Assembly (NCBI RefSeq): GCF_002441715.1
Contig: NZ_JXJX01000007.1
Span: forward strand, 62,001 to 126,000
Direction: 5' to 3'
Length of the DNA stretch: 64,000 nucleotides
Source: Pseudolactococcus plantarum
GTDB taxonomy: Bacteria; Bacillota; Bacilli; Lactobacillales; Streptococcaceae
Both the position numbers and the translations under genes were made by a program. Under the pieces are notes generated by a model, which searched no databases, was not told the origin of the DNA, and was given only the letters and a program-made list of their open reading frames with translations. This document shows, piece after piece, positions 36,870 to 46,577 of the stretch. Position 1 is the stretch's first letter. Each line of letters begins with the position of its first letter.

Positions 36870-37571
36870 TTATCTTTCTTTTTCTATCGGTGTGAAGTTA
36901 CCGATAATTTTGCCTATAATCCGTGGTGATTCGTCAAAAGGTGCAAATTTGTCCTTATATTTTGGATTTGCTGATACTAAACGTAGGCCAGTCGCTTCTT
37001 TATAGACGTGTTTGATATAAGTCTGACCATCCCATTCTATGGCGTAGACGGCACCATCATAGTCAAAAGTAGTATCACGTATTAGGGCAACAGACCCATT
37101 TTCAAATTCGGGTTCCATAGAATCACCAAACACCCATGAGGCAAAATCATAATCATATGCTTTATCAAAATAGACAGTGTCATATGAACCATCATCAAAA
37201 TAACCAAAGCCACTACCTGCTGATAATTTTTCATAGACATGGTAGTGAAATAAGTCTCTGAGCTGTTGTGTATCGCTATGTTGTAGTTGCTCTTCTTGTT
37301 GTGTTTTTGTATATGATAATACGTTTTCTTGACGTGTAGTCGTTAGGTTGTCATAGATGCTAATCAGCTCACTCTTTTTATCCTCAGTTAATTCAGCAAG
37401 TGTGACATCAAATAATTGGGCTAATTTATGCAGCTTATCTGCTTTGGGCTTAGTTGTCCCTTTTTCCCAAAAGCCATATGCGGGTCTTGATACACCGATG
37501 TGTCTAGCGACATCTCCCTGACTAAGGCCTTTAGTTTGTCGTAATTGAATTAGTTTTTTATCGATACTCAT
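36870..37571 (-). CDS. hdiR: HdiR-like self-cleaving SOS repressor (XRE + S24 peptidase)
   Basis: A 233-residue LexA-like regulator. The N-terminal XRE helix-turn-helix spans about residues 6-58 (LSQGDVARHIGVSRPAYGFWEKG). A linker leads to the cleavage site Ala118-Gly119 in LSAGSG, and the S24 peptidase has catalytic Ser151 (FGDSMEPEF) and Lys187 (TYIKHVY). In L. lactis HdiR replaces LexA and represses itself and umuC until RecA-stimulated cleavage. RBS AAAGG is 7 bases before the ATG, and a 35-bp palindrome covers the promoter. Confidence 0.88.
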   Translation of the reverse strand: MSIDKKLIQLRQTKGLSQGDVARHIGVSRPAYGFWEKGTTKPKADKLHKLAQLFDVTLAELTEDKKSELISIYDNLTTTRQENVLSYTKTQQEEQLQHSDTQQLRDLFHYHVYEKLSAGSGFGYFDDGSYDTVYFDKAYDYDFASWVFGDSMEPEFENGSVALIRDTTFDYDGAVYAIEWDGQTYIKHVYKEATGLRLVSANPKYKDKFAPFDESPRIIGKIIGNFTPIEKER

Positions 37572-37591
37572 CTGTTTGCCTTTCTACAAAA

Positions 37592-37626
37592 AAACTAGTG
37601 GTAAGTTTTTTACTTACCACTAGTTT
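37592..37626. promoter_or_regulatory. 35-bp palindromic operator at the hdiR promoter
   Basis: AAACTAGTGGTAAGT and ACTTACCACTAGTTT are perfect 15-bp arms around TTTTT. On the minus strand a promoter (TTGACC 37650-37645, 17-bp spacer, TAAACT 37627-37622) places its -10 at the edge of the palindrome, which then covers the start site. This fits a self-repressed operator. The minus strand also shows a T-run after the hairpin, so it could double as a terminator for the immA transcript. Confidence 0.7.
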
Positions 37627-37790
37627 AATATTTTTAATAGATTTGGTCAAGATATAATAGTTAAATTAGTTTATATTAATCTTTTTGTATGTATTTACTA
37701 ACAATAAATGTATACAAAATAGAAGTACATATGATAATCTACTGTTTTTTATACGATTTATGAAACTGATTAGTATACGGTGTGTATAGC

Positions 37791-38312
37791 TTAACCTATA
37801 ATAGATAAATATGTGAAAGATTGTTGGTTTACAGGAGATTGCTCTAGCCTTGTCGTGACATAGGTAGCATGTTCTTGAATGTAGAGCTCATTATTAGTAT
37901 CGTCAGAAATACCAAATTTTGTCTGAATTAACTTATATAACTCATGATAGACTAGATGATCCAGAGAAGATGGCAGTGATAGTGATGTTCTGATTTGATT
38001 GTAGTTAGTTAATGGTGTGAAATCGTAAATTTCATCTAAAAAACGTAGTATATGATGAATCATAAAGCGATTGGCTTCATATTCTATGCGACTATTTTGA
38101 CGGTAATTTGAAACAATTTTGGTATCGTCTCCATTTAGGAAGTGATAGGATTCATGTAACAGTGTGATAGCAGTCGCTAGGGTATCTAGTTGACTGTTGA
38201 TAATAATAATGGGTGTATCCTGATAAATACCAAAAAATCCGTTGTTATCCAAAGGGGCGTATTTTATTTCAATCCCTAATGCATTGAGTTGTTTTGTGAT
38301 TTGTCTGATCAT
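37791..38312 (-). CDS. ImmA/IrrE family metallopeptidase
   Basis: A 173-residue zinc peptidase. The HExxH motif is His53-Glu54-Ser-Tyr-His57 in ITLLHESYHFL, with the downstream Glu in IEYEANRF. Family members such as ImmA of ICEBs1 cleave a partner XRE repressor to induce a mobile element. The gene starts 3 bases after the XRE gene's stop, so the pair is one operon. Only N-terminal and peptidase parts are present, as usual for the short ImmA type. Confidence 0.83.
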   Translation of the reverse strand: MIRQITKQLNALGIEIKYAPLDNNGFFGIYQDTPIIIINSQLDTLATAITLLHESYHFLNGDDTKIVSNYRQNSRIEYEANRFMIHHILRFLDEIYDFTPLTNYNQIRTSLSLPSSLDHLVYHELYKLIQTKFGISDDTNNELYIQEHATYVTTRLEQSPVNQQSFTYLSIIG

Positions 38313-38315
38313 GGC

Positions 38316-38642
38316 TTACCTATCTTTGAACATTTCTGTTAATATGTTACGAATCGTATCACGGTCTGTGCCTGTCATAGGCTTACCATTGAAAGCCTTG
38401 AATGAGTCAAGTGCAATATCAAGATCTTTATCTATGTTATGAGTACGCTTATTGTCAGTACGGCCTAAAAGATAGTCAGGTGAGACATCAAAAAACTCAG
38501 CAATCTCTTGTATCTTTTTAGGATGTCTTTTACCACTTTCCCATAATGCATAAGATTGTTGTGATATCCCTAAATGTTCTGCAACTTGTTTTTGAGTGAG
38601 GTTGCTCTCTAGCCTCAGATTTTTCAATTTTTCTGGTAACAT
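38316..38642 (-). CDS. XRE-family repressor (immunity type)
   Basis: A 108-residue regulator with a helix-turn-helix at about residues 3-56 (LTQKQVAEHLGISQQSYALWESGKRHP) and the SPDYLLGRTDN linker typical of phage/ICE repressors. The short C-terminus (FNGKPMTGTDRDTIRNIL) is common in this group. I choose ATG 38642 because AAGGAG is 8 bases away; ATG 38648 is only 2 bases from it. Paired with the ImmA-like peptidase, it probably represses the divergent promoter at 38684. Confidence 0.8.
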   Translation of the reverse strand: MLPEKLKNLRLESNLTQKQVAEHLGISQQSYALWESGKRHPKKIQEIAEFFDVSPDYLLGRTDNKRTHNIDKDLDIALDSFKAFNGKPMTGTDRDTIRNILTEMFKDR

Positions 38643-38683
38643 ATCCATTTCTCCTTAAAAAAATAGTTTTTTTATAATATCAC

Positions 38684-38733
38684 TTGACTGAAAACAACAA
38701 AAGTTGTATACTTAACTTAACAACAAAAGTTGT
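38684..38733 (+). promoter_or_regulatory. Divergent promoter with two identical operators
   Basis: TTGACT (38684-38689), a 17-bp spacer and TATACT (38707-38712) form a strong plus-strand promoter. ACAACAAAAGTTGT occurs twice, at 38694-38707 in the spacer and at 38720-38733 at the start site, 26 bp apart. The XRE protein is the likely ligand. No intact gene lies downstream. Confidence 0.7.
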
Positions 38734-39453
38734 GTTGATTGAATCAAAAGCACGCAAAAAAGTGAGCGGTTGTTTCAAAAAACATCTGGTGATCTTTGAA
38801 AATTAAATACTGAGTTATCGCTTAGCAAAACTCTCAATCTATTGTGTTTATAATAATGCCTAGACAGTATCATTATATCACGAAGACCAGAGATTATCAG
38901 TAATTAGTATGAAATTGTTGCACATTTTATACACTCCCAACAGTAAACAGTATGATTTGGTGAAAATAGTTCGAACTAACAATCTTATAGTGTGAGATGC
39001 TTAGACGTTTCAAGATAAAAATGTGTGCTGTAGCTGAACTTTAGTTAATTGTTTGCGAATACACGATTGATTAGTCCTGTCTATAAACGCGATGCTTATC
39101 ATGAGTAATTTTGTTATACCTTAGGAATTAACTGATCAATTTAAAGCTTGTCTCTAAATGATAAGCGCTATATGTTACGTATAGTTAATAAATGCTCCCA
39201 TTTCTCACATGGGTATAATTAAGACGATAGGAGCAGTGAATGGTTAATCACTTTCATTAGTAACTTAACTTGTCGGCTCAGCTGTCTAAATATTTCCTTG
39301 ACATGAAACCTCCCCTTTTCCTGTTTGTTTTTGCACCATACTATGAGTGAATCAATCTTTCTGTTACGCTACTATCTGGCAAGTGACGAGGTATCTTAAT
39401 TTTACATATTCCCCAATGTTTTGTATCTCAGCTTTTGTTGTCATAAGAAAACG
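38734..39453. other. 720-bp stretch without a recognisable gene
   Basis: Between the divergent islet promoter and the terminator before rimM I find no open frame with a ribosome site longer than about 30 codons. Small inverted repeats occur, such as TGCTCC (39193-39198) with GGAGCA and an inner CCCAT/ATGGG. The stretch may be the remains of deleted early genes of a mobile element or a long untranslated RNA. Confidence 0.55.
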
Positions 39454-39511
39454 ACGCCTAAATATATCTAACTTGATTTTTGATTTCAAGTAGATAGTTT
39501 AGGTGTTTTTT
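39454..39511 (+). terminator. Long terminator hairpin upstream of rimM
   Basis: ACGCCTAAA...ACTTGA pairs imperfectly with TCAAGT...TTTAGGTGT over about 22 bp and is followed by a T-run. It would end transcripts from the promoter at 38684. Confidence 0.7.
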
Positions 39512-39556
39512 GCTCATGACTGCAATCCATCATACATGGCATAGCGCCATGATATA

Positions 39557-39565
39557 TGTTATAAT
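39557..39565 (+). promoter_or_regulatory. Extended -10 of rimM, leaderless geometry
   Basis: TG-T-TATAAT ends six bases before the ATG at 39572. The predicted start site is the A of the ATG. Confidence 0.65.
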
Positions 39566-39571
39566 ATAAGA

Positions 39572-40087
39572 ATGAATTATTACAAAGTAGGAACAATTGT
39601 TAACACACAGGGATTGCAAGGAGAAGTGCGCGTTCTTTCTGTGACGGATTTTGCTGATGAACGCTACAAAAAGAATGCCGAACTCGCACTATTTGATAAG
39701 CAAGATCAGTTTGTGAAAATTTTAAAAATAAAGACACATCGCAAACAAAAAAATTTAGATATTATAAAATTTGATGGTCTGTATAGTATTAATGATGTTG
39801 AAAAATATCGTGATTATTCACTAAAGATTGCAGCAGAGGATCGTGCTGAATTGGAGAGTGACGACGAGTTTTATTATGATGATATTATCGGCCTCACTGT
39901 AATTGAAGATGGTGTTGAGATTGGGAAAGTGAAAGAGATTTTGCAGCCTGGTGCAAATGATGTTTGGGTCATCAAACGCAAAGGTAAAAAAGATTTACTA
40001 CTCCCTTTTATTGAGTCAGTTGTTTTATCAGTCGATATCGCAGGGAACTGTGTAACGGTTGAAGTTCCGCAAGGATTGGACGATTAA
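39572..40087 (+). CDS. rimM: Ribosome maturation factor RimM
   Basis: A 171-residue 16S rRNA processing protein. The N-terminal beta-barrel begins [20 protein letters not shown] and the PRC-barrel follows with [10 protein letters not shown] and [21 protein letters not shown]. It is the first gene of a long plus-strand operon reaching the YfmR-like gene. It has its own extended -10 promoter because the islet cut it off from rpsP-khpA. Confidence 0.94.
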   Translation: MNYYKVGTIVNTQGLQGEVRVLSVTDFADERYKKNAELALFDKQDQFVKILKIKTHRKQKNLDIIKFDGLYSINDVEKYRDYSLKIAAEDRAELESDDEFYYDDIIGLTVIEDGVEIGKVKEILQPGANDVWVIKRKGKKDLLLPFIESVVLSVDIAGNCVTVEVPQGLDD

Positions 40088-40088
40088 C

Positions 40089-40820
40089 ATGCAAATCGAT
40101 ATTTTAACGCTATTTCCTGAGATGTTTTCAAACTTAGAACATTCTATTGTTGGTAGAGCAAGAAAATCAGGAAAAATTGACATCAACTTTCATAACTTCA
40201 GAGACTTTGCGACTAATAATCAAAAACATGTTGATGATATGCCTTATGGTGGTGGGCAAGGGATGTTACTGATGCCACAACCTATTTTTGATACCTTAGA
40301 TTCTTTTCCTCATGAAAATGCGCGTGTGTTGATGATGGATCCTGCAGGCCGAACGTTTGATCAAGCATTTGCAGAAGAGCTGGCATCTGAGGAACAACTT
40401 GTTTTTTTATGTGGACATTACGAAGGATTTGACGAGCGTATCAAGACATTAGTGACCGATGAGGTGTCTCTTGGGGATTATGTCTTGACGGGTGGAGAAG
40501 TTGCAGCGAGTGTCATGATTGATGCAACTGTGAGATTGATTCCAGATGTTTTAGGCAAAAAAGCGAGTCATGAAGATGATAGCTTTTCATCAGGGCTATT
40601 GGAGTATCCACAGTATACTCGACCAGAAAATTTTAGAGGCTTGAGCGTACCTGAGGTATTGATGAGTGGACACCATGAAAATATTCGCAAATGGCGACTA
40701 ACTGAGAGCTTGGCGAAGACGCTACGGTTACGTCCAGATTTATTAGACACCTATGACTTCACTGAAGAAGTCTCGGATATCGTGAGACAGCTAAAACAGA
40801 CGGATAAAGCAGAGCTATGA
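40089..40820 (+). CDS. trmD: tRNA (guanine37-N1)-methyltransferase
   Basis: Methylates N1 of G37, preventing frameshifting. The 243-residue SPOUT protein has [11 protein letters not shown] at the start, [16 protein letters not shown], the knot motif [13 protein letters not shown] and [14 protein letters not shown] 40089 follows the rimM stop by one base; AAGGATTGGA is the ribosome site. An in-frame ATG inside rimM at 40059 would add non-homologous residues. Confidence 0.96.
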   Translation: MQIDILTLFPEMFSNLEHSIVGRARKSGKIDINFHNFRDFATNNQKHVDDMPYGGGQGMLLMPQPIFDTLDSFPHENARVLMMDPAGRTFDQAFAEELASEEQLVFLCGHYEGFDERIKTLVTDEVSLGDYVLTGGEVAASVMIDATVRLIPDVLGKKASHEDDSFSSGLLEYPQYTRPENFRGLSVPEVLMSGHHENIRKWRLTESLAKTLRLRPDLLDTYDFTEEVSDIVRQLKQTDKAEL

Positions 40821-41419
40821 ATATAAAAAATTACATTTGGGATTTTGATGGTACTTTGTTTGATACTTATCCAGTCATGCTCAGTGCGCTTAAACAAGCG
40901 ATTACTAAACATGGTATACAGTATGATTGTGAGCTTGAAAGGTTTGTTAAAGAAAAATCAATTCGACAATTTGCTGATCAATATGGCACGCAAGCCTTTT
41001 TAGATGACTATCATCAAATAGAAACTGAGCTGCAACAGGCACCTACATATTATCCAGAAATTCCGATGATATTAAAAACGATTGTAAAACGTGGTGGGCA
41101 ACATTTTGTTGTGAGTCACCGCGATGACAAGACTTATGCCTATCTGGGTGAGTTAAGACCTTTATTTACTGAAATCATCACAAGTGATCATCACTTTGCT
41201 CGCAAACCAAATCCTGAAAGCTTGTGCTATCTTATTGATAAATATCAGTTAGATCGTAATGAAACAGTTATGATTGGCGATAGACCATTAGATATTTTAG
41301 CTGGCCAACATGCAGGAATCAAAACAATTTTATTTGATGAAGCAGCTATCTTTTCAAAGCAACAGTTAAAAGCAGATGCTATCGTAACAACATGGGAGGA
41401 TTTTAAAAATGAATATTGA
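40817..41419 (+). CDS. HAD-IA phosphatase (phosphoglycolate phosphatase-like)
   Basis: A 200-residue HAD hydrolase. The nucleophile motif is [14 protein letters not shown] (Asp9/Asp11), motif II is HFVVSHRDD, and Lys with motif III is [11 protein letters not shown]...[16 protein letters not shown]. The substrate is unknown. It overlaps trmD by ATGA and the next gene by 11 bases. Confidence 0.85.
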   Translation: MNIKNYIWDFDGTLFDTYPVMLSALKQAITKHGIQYDCELERFVKEKSIRQFADQYGTQAFLDDYHQIETELQQAPTYYPEIPMILKTIVKRGGQHFVVSHRDDKTYAYLGELRPLFTEIITSDHHFARKPNPESLCYLIDKYQLDRNETVMIGDRPLDILAGQHAGIKTILFDEAAIFSKQQLKADAIVTTWEDFKNEY

Positions 41420-41783
41420 ACGTGAAAAAGAATTTGTACATCAATTCCACTACGATGCAAGAAATCTAGAATGGGAAGAAGAGAACGGGACACCTGAAAC
41501 AGGCTTGAATGTTCACTTTCAATTAGTTGATCAAGCAGATAACGATACAGACACAGCGATTAATGCAATGCTGAGTTTTGTAATTGTACTTGAGGATCTA
41601 GTTATCTCAGGTAATATTGGACAACTTAGTATCATCCGTGGTCAAGTGATTGAAAATAAAGAACAACTGACTCAAGAAGATATGTCTGAATTAGCAACGC
41701 CATTATTTGATTTACTAAAACGTTTGACTTATGAAGTGACAGAAGTAGCGTTAGATCAACCTGGCATCAGTCTGGAATTTTAA
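41409..41783 (+). CDS. DUF1149 family protein
   Basis: A 124-residue protein of unknown function confined to Lactobacillales. EFVHQFHYDARNLEWEEENGTP and the ending LLKRLTYEVTEVALDQPGI are near-identical to streptococcal DUF1149 members, which have a SecB-like fold. It overlaps the HAD gene and precedes degV and dapB, the same order as in streptococci. Confidence 0.85.
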   Translation: MNIEREKEFVHQFHYDARNLEWEEENGTPETGLNVHFQLVDQADNDTDTAINAMLSFVIVLEDLVISGNIGQLSIIRGQVIENKEQLTQEDMSELATPLFDLLKRLTYEVTEVALDQPGISLEF

Positions 41784-41789
41784 TAACTT

Positions 41790-42635
41790 ATGAAAACTGC
41801 AATTATTACAGATAGCTCAGCATATTTGAGTGAAGAAATTAAGCAAAAAGAAACTGTATTTGTGCTTGATATTCCCATCACTATCGATGGGGAAACTTAT
41901 ATTGAAGGACAAAATATAACAGTTCCAGAGTTTTATCAAAAAATGGCAGCAACACAGGAATTACCTAAAACAAGCCAGCCTAGTATCCATGATTTGGCGA
42001 CGTTACTACAAAAATTGTCAGATGAACACTACACACATGTGATTGGCTTGTTCTTATCGTCAGGGATTTCAGGTTTGTGGCAAAATATACAATATTTAAA
42101 AGATGAATTTCCGAACTTAACAATTGCTTTTCCTGATACTGTGATTACGTCAGCACCTTTAGGCTACATGGTTGAGGTAACTGCTAATATGATCAAAACA
42201 AATGCAACATTTGACTTTATCTTATCAGAGTTAGCAGAAATCATTGATAAAACAACGGCGTTTATCATCGTCAATGATTTGAATCATTTGGTAAAAGGAG
42301 GCCGCCTGTCTAATGGTGCGGCCATTCTTGGTAATCTTTTAAATATTAAACCAATTCTACGATTTGATGACTCTGGAAAAATCGTTGTCTACGAAAAGAT
42401 TCGGACAAGTAAAAAAGCCTTTAAAAAGCTTTATAAAATTCTAGCAGATACAACAAAAACAGGGGATTACAAAGTATATGTGATTCATGCTAACGTACCT
42501 GAAACCGCACAAGAAGTTGCTAAGGAACTAACCGAAAAGGGATTTGATGTTTCTATTGCCACATTTGGTGCTGTGATTGGGACACATTTAGGGGAAGGGG
42601 CACTCGGATTTGGTATCAGTCCGAAGTTAAAATAA
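41790..42635 (+). CDS. DegV family fatty-acid-binding protein
   Basis: A 281-residue DegV/FakB-type protein. [13 protein letters not shown] at the N-terminus, the TSQPS motif near residue 63 and the [29 protein letters not shown] segment form the fatty-acid pocket. FakB proteins present fatty acids to the kinase FakA; which fatty acid is bound here is unknown. The ribosome site is weak. Confidence 0.9.
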   Translation: MKTAIITDSSAYLSEEIKQKETVFVLDIPITIDGETYIEGQNITVPEFYQKMAATQELPKTSQPSIHDLATLLQKLSDEHYTHVIGLFLSSGISGLWQNIQYLKDEFPNLTIAFPDTVITSAPLGYMVEVTANMIKTNATFDFILSELAEIIDKTTAFIIVNDLNHLVKGGRLSNGAAILGNLLNIKPILRFDDSGKIVVYEKIRTSKKAFKKLYKILADTTKTGDYKVYVIHANVPETAQEVAKELTEKGFDVSIATFGAVIGTHLGEGALGFGISPKLK

Positions 42636-42636
42636 G

Positions 42637-43401
42637 ATGATAAAAGTAATTATAGCAGGATTTAAAGGACGTATGGGATCAGCTGCAGTTAAGATGGTGC
42701 AAGAAGATGAGAGTCTTGAACTCGTCGCTTTAGTAGATCCTAAAACAAGTGAAACAGCAGTTGATGGGATACCAGTGTTTAACGATAAGTTATCACTCGT
42801 CGGGTTTGATGCTGATGTATGGGCTGATTTTACGATTCCAGCTGTGGCGTTTGAAAATACAAAGTTTGCTTTGGAAAATCATTTCTGTCCAGTTGTTGGG
42901 ACAACTGGATTTACAGAATCACAGATCTCAGAACTTATATCGTTATCGCAAGTTAACAAAGTAGGTGGTTTGATTGCACCTAATTTCGCGATTGGTGCCA
43001 TTTTATTAATGGAATTTGCACAAAAAGCTGCTCAATATTTTCCAGATGTAGAAATTATCGAGTTGCATCATGATAATAAACAAGATGCGCCTTCTGGTAC
43101 AGCGATTAAAACAGCAGAGCTCATCAAAGAAAAACGTAGCTTTAAAAAACAAGGTGCTGCTGATGAAGTTGAAACAATGGCAGGTGCTAGAGGGGCTGAA
43201 TTTGATGGCATGCGCATTCATTCAGTTCGCTTACCAGGACTTGTCGCACATCAAGAAGTTATTTTTGGTGCTAAAGGTGAGGGATTAACGATTCGCCATG
43301 ATTCATATGACCGTGTGTCATTCATGGGTGGTGTCAATGTCGGGATAAAAAAAGTAGTTGAAATTGATACTTTAGTTTATGGATTAGACCATTTATTATG
43401 A
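42637..43401 (+). CDS. dapB: 4-hydroxy-tetrahydrodipicolinate reductase
   Basis: Reduces the dihydrodipicolinate precursor in lysine and diaminopimelate synthesis. The 254 residues have the Rossmann motif [17 protein letters not shown], the catalytic [15 protein letters not shown] (His and Lys) and GTTGF. It starts one base after degV and overlaps cca by ATGA. Confidence 0.95.
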   Translation: MIKVIIAGFKGRMGSAAVKMVQEDESLELVALVDPKTSETAVDGIPVFNDKLSLVGFDADVWADFTIPAVAFENTKFALENHFCPVVGTTGFTESQISELISLSQVNKVGGLIAPNFAIGAILLMEFAQKAAQYFPDVEIIELHHDNKQDAPSGTAIKTAELIKEKRSFKKQGAADEVETMAGARGAEFDGMRIHSVRLPGLVAHQEVIFGAKGEGLTIRHDSYDRVSFMGGVNVGIKKVVEIDTLVYGLDHLL

Positions 43402-44612
43402 AATTAGAGAAGATGCCGGCGGAGTTTGTAAAAGCTCTGCCGATTTTGGAAAAAATCAGAGTCTCAGGTTATCAAGCGTATTTTGTTGGTGGTAGCGTGC
43501 GAGACGTTTTATTAAACCGACAAATTCATGACGTTGATATCGCAACCAGCGCTTATCCAGCAGAAGTGAAACAAATATTTGAACATACGGTTGATATTGG
43601 TATTGAGCATGGGACAGTGCTTGTCTTAGCAGGTGATGATACGTATGAAATCACAACATTTAGAACAGAAGATGTCTATGTTGATTATAGAAGGCCTTCT
43701 CATGTGAGTTTTGTCAGAGAGTTGTCAGAGGATTTATTGCGACGTGATTTTACGATTAATGCGTTTGCACTTGCTAATGATGGCGAAATTATAGACTTAT
43801 ATGATGGCCTAACTGATTTAGATAAAAAGATTCTAAGAGCAGTAGGTCACCCTTCAGAACGCTTTAACGAAGATGCCTTAAGGATTATGCGCGGTGTAAG
43901 ATTTATGGCGACCCTTAATTTTAGCTTAGAGTCAGAGACTTATGAAGCCATGAAAAGACAAGCTCATTTATTAGCAAAAATCTCTATTGAGCGTATTTTT
44001 ATTGAGCTAGATAAGTTACTACAAGCTGATTATTGGCAAAAAGGATTTGATGCGCTATTAGCAATTGATGCGTCAGCATATTTACCAGGATTTTCAGATA
44101 AAAAAGCCCTTTTAAGTCTATTAACCTTACCAAAAAGATTTAAATTTACAAATAGTGTACAGGCGTGGGGATTTTTACTGCACCAGTTAGGCTATGTGGA
44201 TGGTAAGTTTTTGATGAAAAAATGGAAAGTATCTCGTGAGTTTGCAACAGCTATCACACATTTCCTAAGTGCTTATCGGAAACGACAAGTCGCTGCATTT
44301 TCTCTAGAAGATCTCTATCAGCATCACTTATCTAGTTTACTTTTGGTAGAAAATCTGTTTGAGGCACAAGGCTTAGATACCGATTTTGAGCATATTGCAG
44401 TACTAGATAAGACATTACAAATCCGAGATAAAAAAGAGATTGTTGTATCAGCTGGTGAGATCATGAAACAATTCAGCATTAGTCCAGGGCCAGGCATTGG
44501 CAAACTCTTTCATGAGATAGAGATGGCTATTGTGATCGGAAAGTTACGCAATCATCCGGATGATATTTTTAATTATGTAAGAGAAAGTAGTGAATATGGC
44601 AGCAATGACTGA
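43398..44612 (+). CDS. cca: CCA-adding tRNA nucleotidyltransferase
   Basis: Builds the CCA end of tRNAs. The 404-residue class II protein has the catalytic [22 protein letters not shown] (Asp-x-Asp), the flexible [11 protein letters not shown] motif and the template motif [12 protein letters not shown]. It is coupled to dapB and overlaps the ABC-F gene by 17 bases, an order shared with streptococci. Confidence 0.95.
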   Translation: MKLEKMPAEFVKALPILEKIRVSGYQAYFVGGSVRDVLLNRQIHDVDIATSAYPAEVKQIFEHTVDIGIEHGTVLVLAGDDTYEITTFRTEDVYVDYRRPSHVSFVRELSEDLLRRDFTINAFALANDGEIIDLYDGLTDLDKKILRAVGHPSERFNEDALRIMRGVRFMATLNFSLESETYEAMKRQAHLLAKISIERIFIELDKLLQADYWQKGFDALLAIDASAYLPGFSDKKALLSLLTLPKRFKFTNSVQAWGFLLHQLGYVDGKFLMKKWKVSREFATAITHFLSAYRKRQVAAFSLEDLYQHHLSSLLLVENLFEAQGLDTDFEHIAVLDKTLQIRDKKEIVVSAGEIMKQFSISPGPGIGKLFHEIEMAIVIGKLRNHPDDIFNYVRESSEYGSND

Positions 44613-46491
44613 TTTTCGAGTTGAAAATTTAAGCAAATCCGTTGGTGATAAGATGGTTTTTGCTAATCTTGATTTTATTATTCATCCTTTAGATCGTATT
44701 GGTTTAATTGGCGTTAATGGTACAGGTAAAACAACATTACTAGATGTGATTGCAAAAAAATCTGGATTTGATGGTGATAACTCACCATTTTTTGTACAAA
44801 ATGATTTTAAGATTGAGTATCTGACGCAAGAGCCAGAGTTTGATGAGTCGCTATCGATTATGGATACTGTCTTATCAGATGATCTACCACAGATGAAAGC
44901 AATCAAACAGTATGAACAAGTGTTAATCGCGCTAACCCATGATCCTGAAAATCAAAAGTTACAGCATGATTTATCTGAAATCGAAGGGAAGATGACTGCG
45001 ATAGATGCTTGGGAAGTTGAAAATCAAGTCAAGACTGTCCTCTCAAAACTAAAATTACCAGAGCTTAGTCTCCCAATCAAACAGCTATCAGGCGGACAAA
45101 AACGCCGTGTGCAATTGGCACAAGCCCTATTAAATCCTTCTGATTTATTGCTTTTAGACGAGCCGACCAACCATTTGGATGTCGATACGATTGCTTGGTT
45201 AGAAAATTATGTGACGAGTGCTAAGCAGACTGTTCTGTTTATTACGCATGATCGTTATTTTTTAGATACCATAGCGACACGTATCTTTGAGCTCGATGGT
45301 GGTAAATTATATGAGTATCAAGGTAATTACCAAGATTATCTAGCACAAAAAGCTGAGCGAGATGAGCAAGAGCAAGCACAACATCATAAAAATAAACAAC
45401 TGTATAAGCAAGAGTTAGCTTGGATTCGCAAATCACCACAAGCACGTGCGACAAAACAGCAGGCAAGAATTGATCGTTTTGAAGCAATCAAAGATGATGT
45501 CAATCGTGTCACATCAACAGATAATCTTGCGATTAATGTTGCAACATCACGTATTGGTAAAAAGGTGATTAATTTTAGCCATGTCGATTTTGCTTTTACA
45601 CCTGACAAGCCTATTTTAAAAGACTTTAATTTATTGATTCAAAATACAGACAGAATTGGTATTGTTGGGAATAACGGTGTTGGTAAATCTACCTTACTTA
45701 ATTTAATTGATGGTGAATTGACACCAGACTCAGGTACTGTTGAGATTGGTGAGACGATTAAAGTTGGTTACTTTTCACAGCAAATTCGGGGATTAGATGA
45801 CTCAAAACGCGTCATCAATTTTCTTCAAGAAGTCGCTGACAATAGTGTGACGGCATCAGGAGAATCAATCAGTATTGTTAATTTATTGGAGCAGTTTTTA
45901 TTTCCACGTTCGACACACGGCACCTTAATTGCTAAACTATCTGGTGGTGAGAAGAAGCGTTTATATTTGCTAAAAATCTTATTAGAGCAGCCGAATGTTT
46001 TGCTATTAGATGAACCGACAAATGATTTAGACATTGCGACGTTAACTGTCTTAGAAAACTTTATTCAACACTATCCAGGTGTTGTCATTACGGTTAGTCA
46101 TGACCGATATTTTCTAGATAAAGTCGTGAATAAATTATTGGTTTTTGATAAAGGATTAGTATCAGAGTTTCATACCAGTTATTCAGAGTATCTAGCTGAT
46201 AAACTAAGTGAAGAAAAAGAAGAAAAAGTCGTCAAAAAAACACTCGAAACTGTGACTCCATCTTTGAAATCAAGCGAAAAAAAACGCATGACATATCTTG
46301 AGAAAAAAGAATGGGCAACACTTGAAGATGACATCAGTGAGTTGGAATCTGACATTGCTGATATTGAGCAAGAAATGCGTGAGCATGGCTCAGACTTTAC
46401 AAAGTTAGGTGACTTGCAGGCAGAGCTTGATAGTAAAAATACGGCGTTATTAGCTAAATACGAACGCTATGACTACTTAGCAGAATTTTAA
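44596..46491 (+). CDS. ABC-F family ATPase (YfmR/Uup-like)
   Basis: A 631-residue soluble twin-ATPase. Walker A sites are GVNGTGKTTLLD and GNNGVGKSTLLN; signatures LSGGQKRRVQLAQALL and LSGGEKKRLYLLK; Walker B LLLDEPTNHLD and LLLDEPTNDLD. The C-terminal coiled coil (about 550-631) and position after cca fit YfmR, which relieves ribosome stalling in Bacillus. I start at ATG 44596, 8 bases after GAGAAAG. Confidence 0.87.
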   Translation: MAAMTDFRVENLSKSVGDKMVFANLDFIIHPLDRIGLIGVNGTGKTTLLDVIAKKSGFDGDNSPFFVQNDFKIEYLTQEPEFDESLSIMDTVLSDDLPQMKAIKQYEQVLIALTHDPENQKLQHDLSEIEGKMTAIDAWEVENQVKTVLSKLKLPELSLPIKQLSGGQKRRVQLAQALLNPSDLLLLDEPTNHLDVDTIAWLENYVTSAKQTVLFITHDRYFLDTIATRIFELDGGKLYEYQGNYQDYLAQKAERDEQEQAQHHKNKQLYKQELAWIRKSPQARATKQQARIDRFEAIKDDVNRVTSTDNLAINVATSRIGKKVINFSHVDFAFTPDKPILKDFNLLIQNTDRIGIVGNNGVGKSTLLNLIDGELTPDSGTVEIGETIKVGYFSQQIRGLDDSKRVINFLQEVADNSVTASGESISIVNLLEQFLFPRSTHGTLIAKLSGGEKKRLYLLKILLEQPNVLLLDEPTNDLDIATLTVLENFIQHYPGVVITVSHDRYFLDKVVNKLLVFDKGLVSEFHTSYSEYLADKLSEEKEEKVVKKTLETVTPSLKSSEKKRMTYLEKKEWATLEDDISELESDIADIEQEMREHGSDFTKLGDLQAELDSKNTALLAKYERYDYLAEF

Positions 46492-46562
46492 CTGAGATAC
46501 GAATGTTTTGACCAGTTTTTTTTGCTGTGGATGGTTGAGATATACCTAAAATGATATAGAAA

Positions 46563-46571
46563 TGATAGTAT
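46563..46571 (+). promoter_or_regulatory. Extended -10 of thyA, leaderless geometry
   Basis: TG-A-TAGTAT ends six bases before the ATG at 46578. No Shine-Dalgarno sequence is visible. Confidence 0.55.
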
Positions 46572-46577
46572 AAAGAC

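Noticed and set aside
39240-39260. Short peptide start after AGGAG in the gene-free islet stretch
   Set aside because: The frame MVNHFH stops after six codons, and nothing supports translation, although the sequence around it resembles that at 4233-4250.
39270-39420. Decayed minus-strand coding frame in the islet stretch
   Set aside because: Two adjoining frames of 20-25 codons separated by a stop are not longer than expected by chance at this base composition, and I could not match them to a family.
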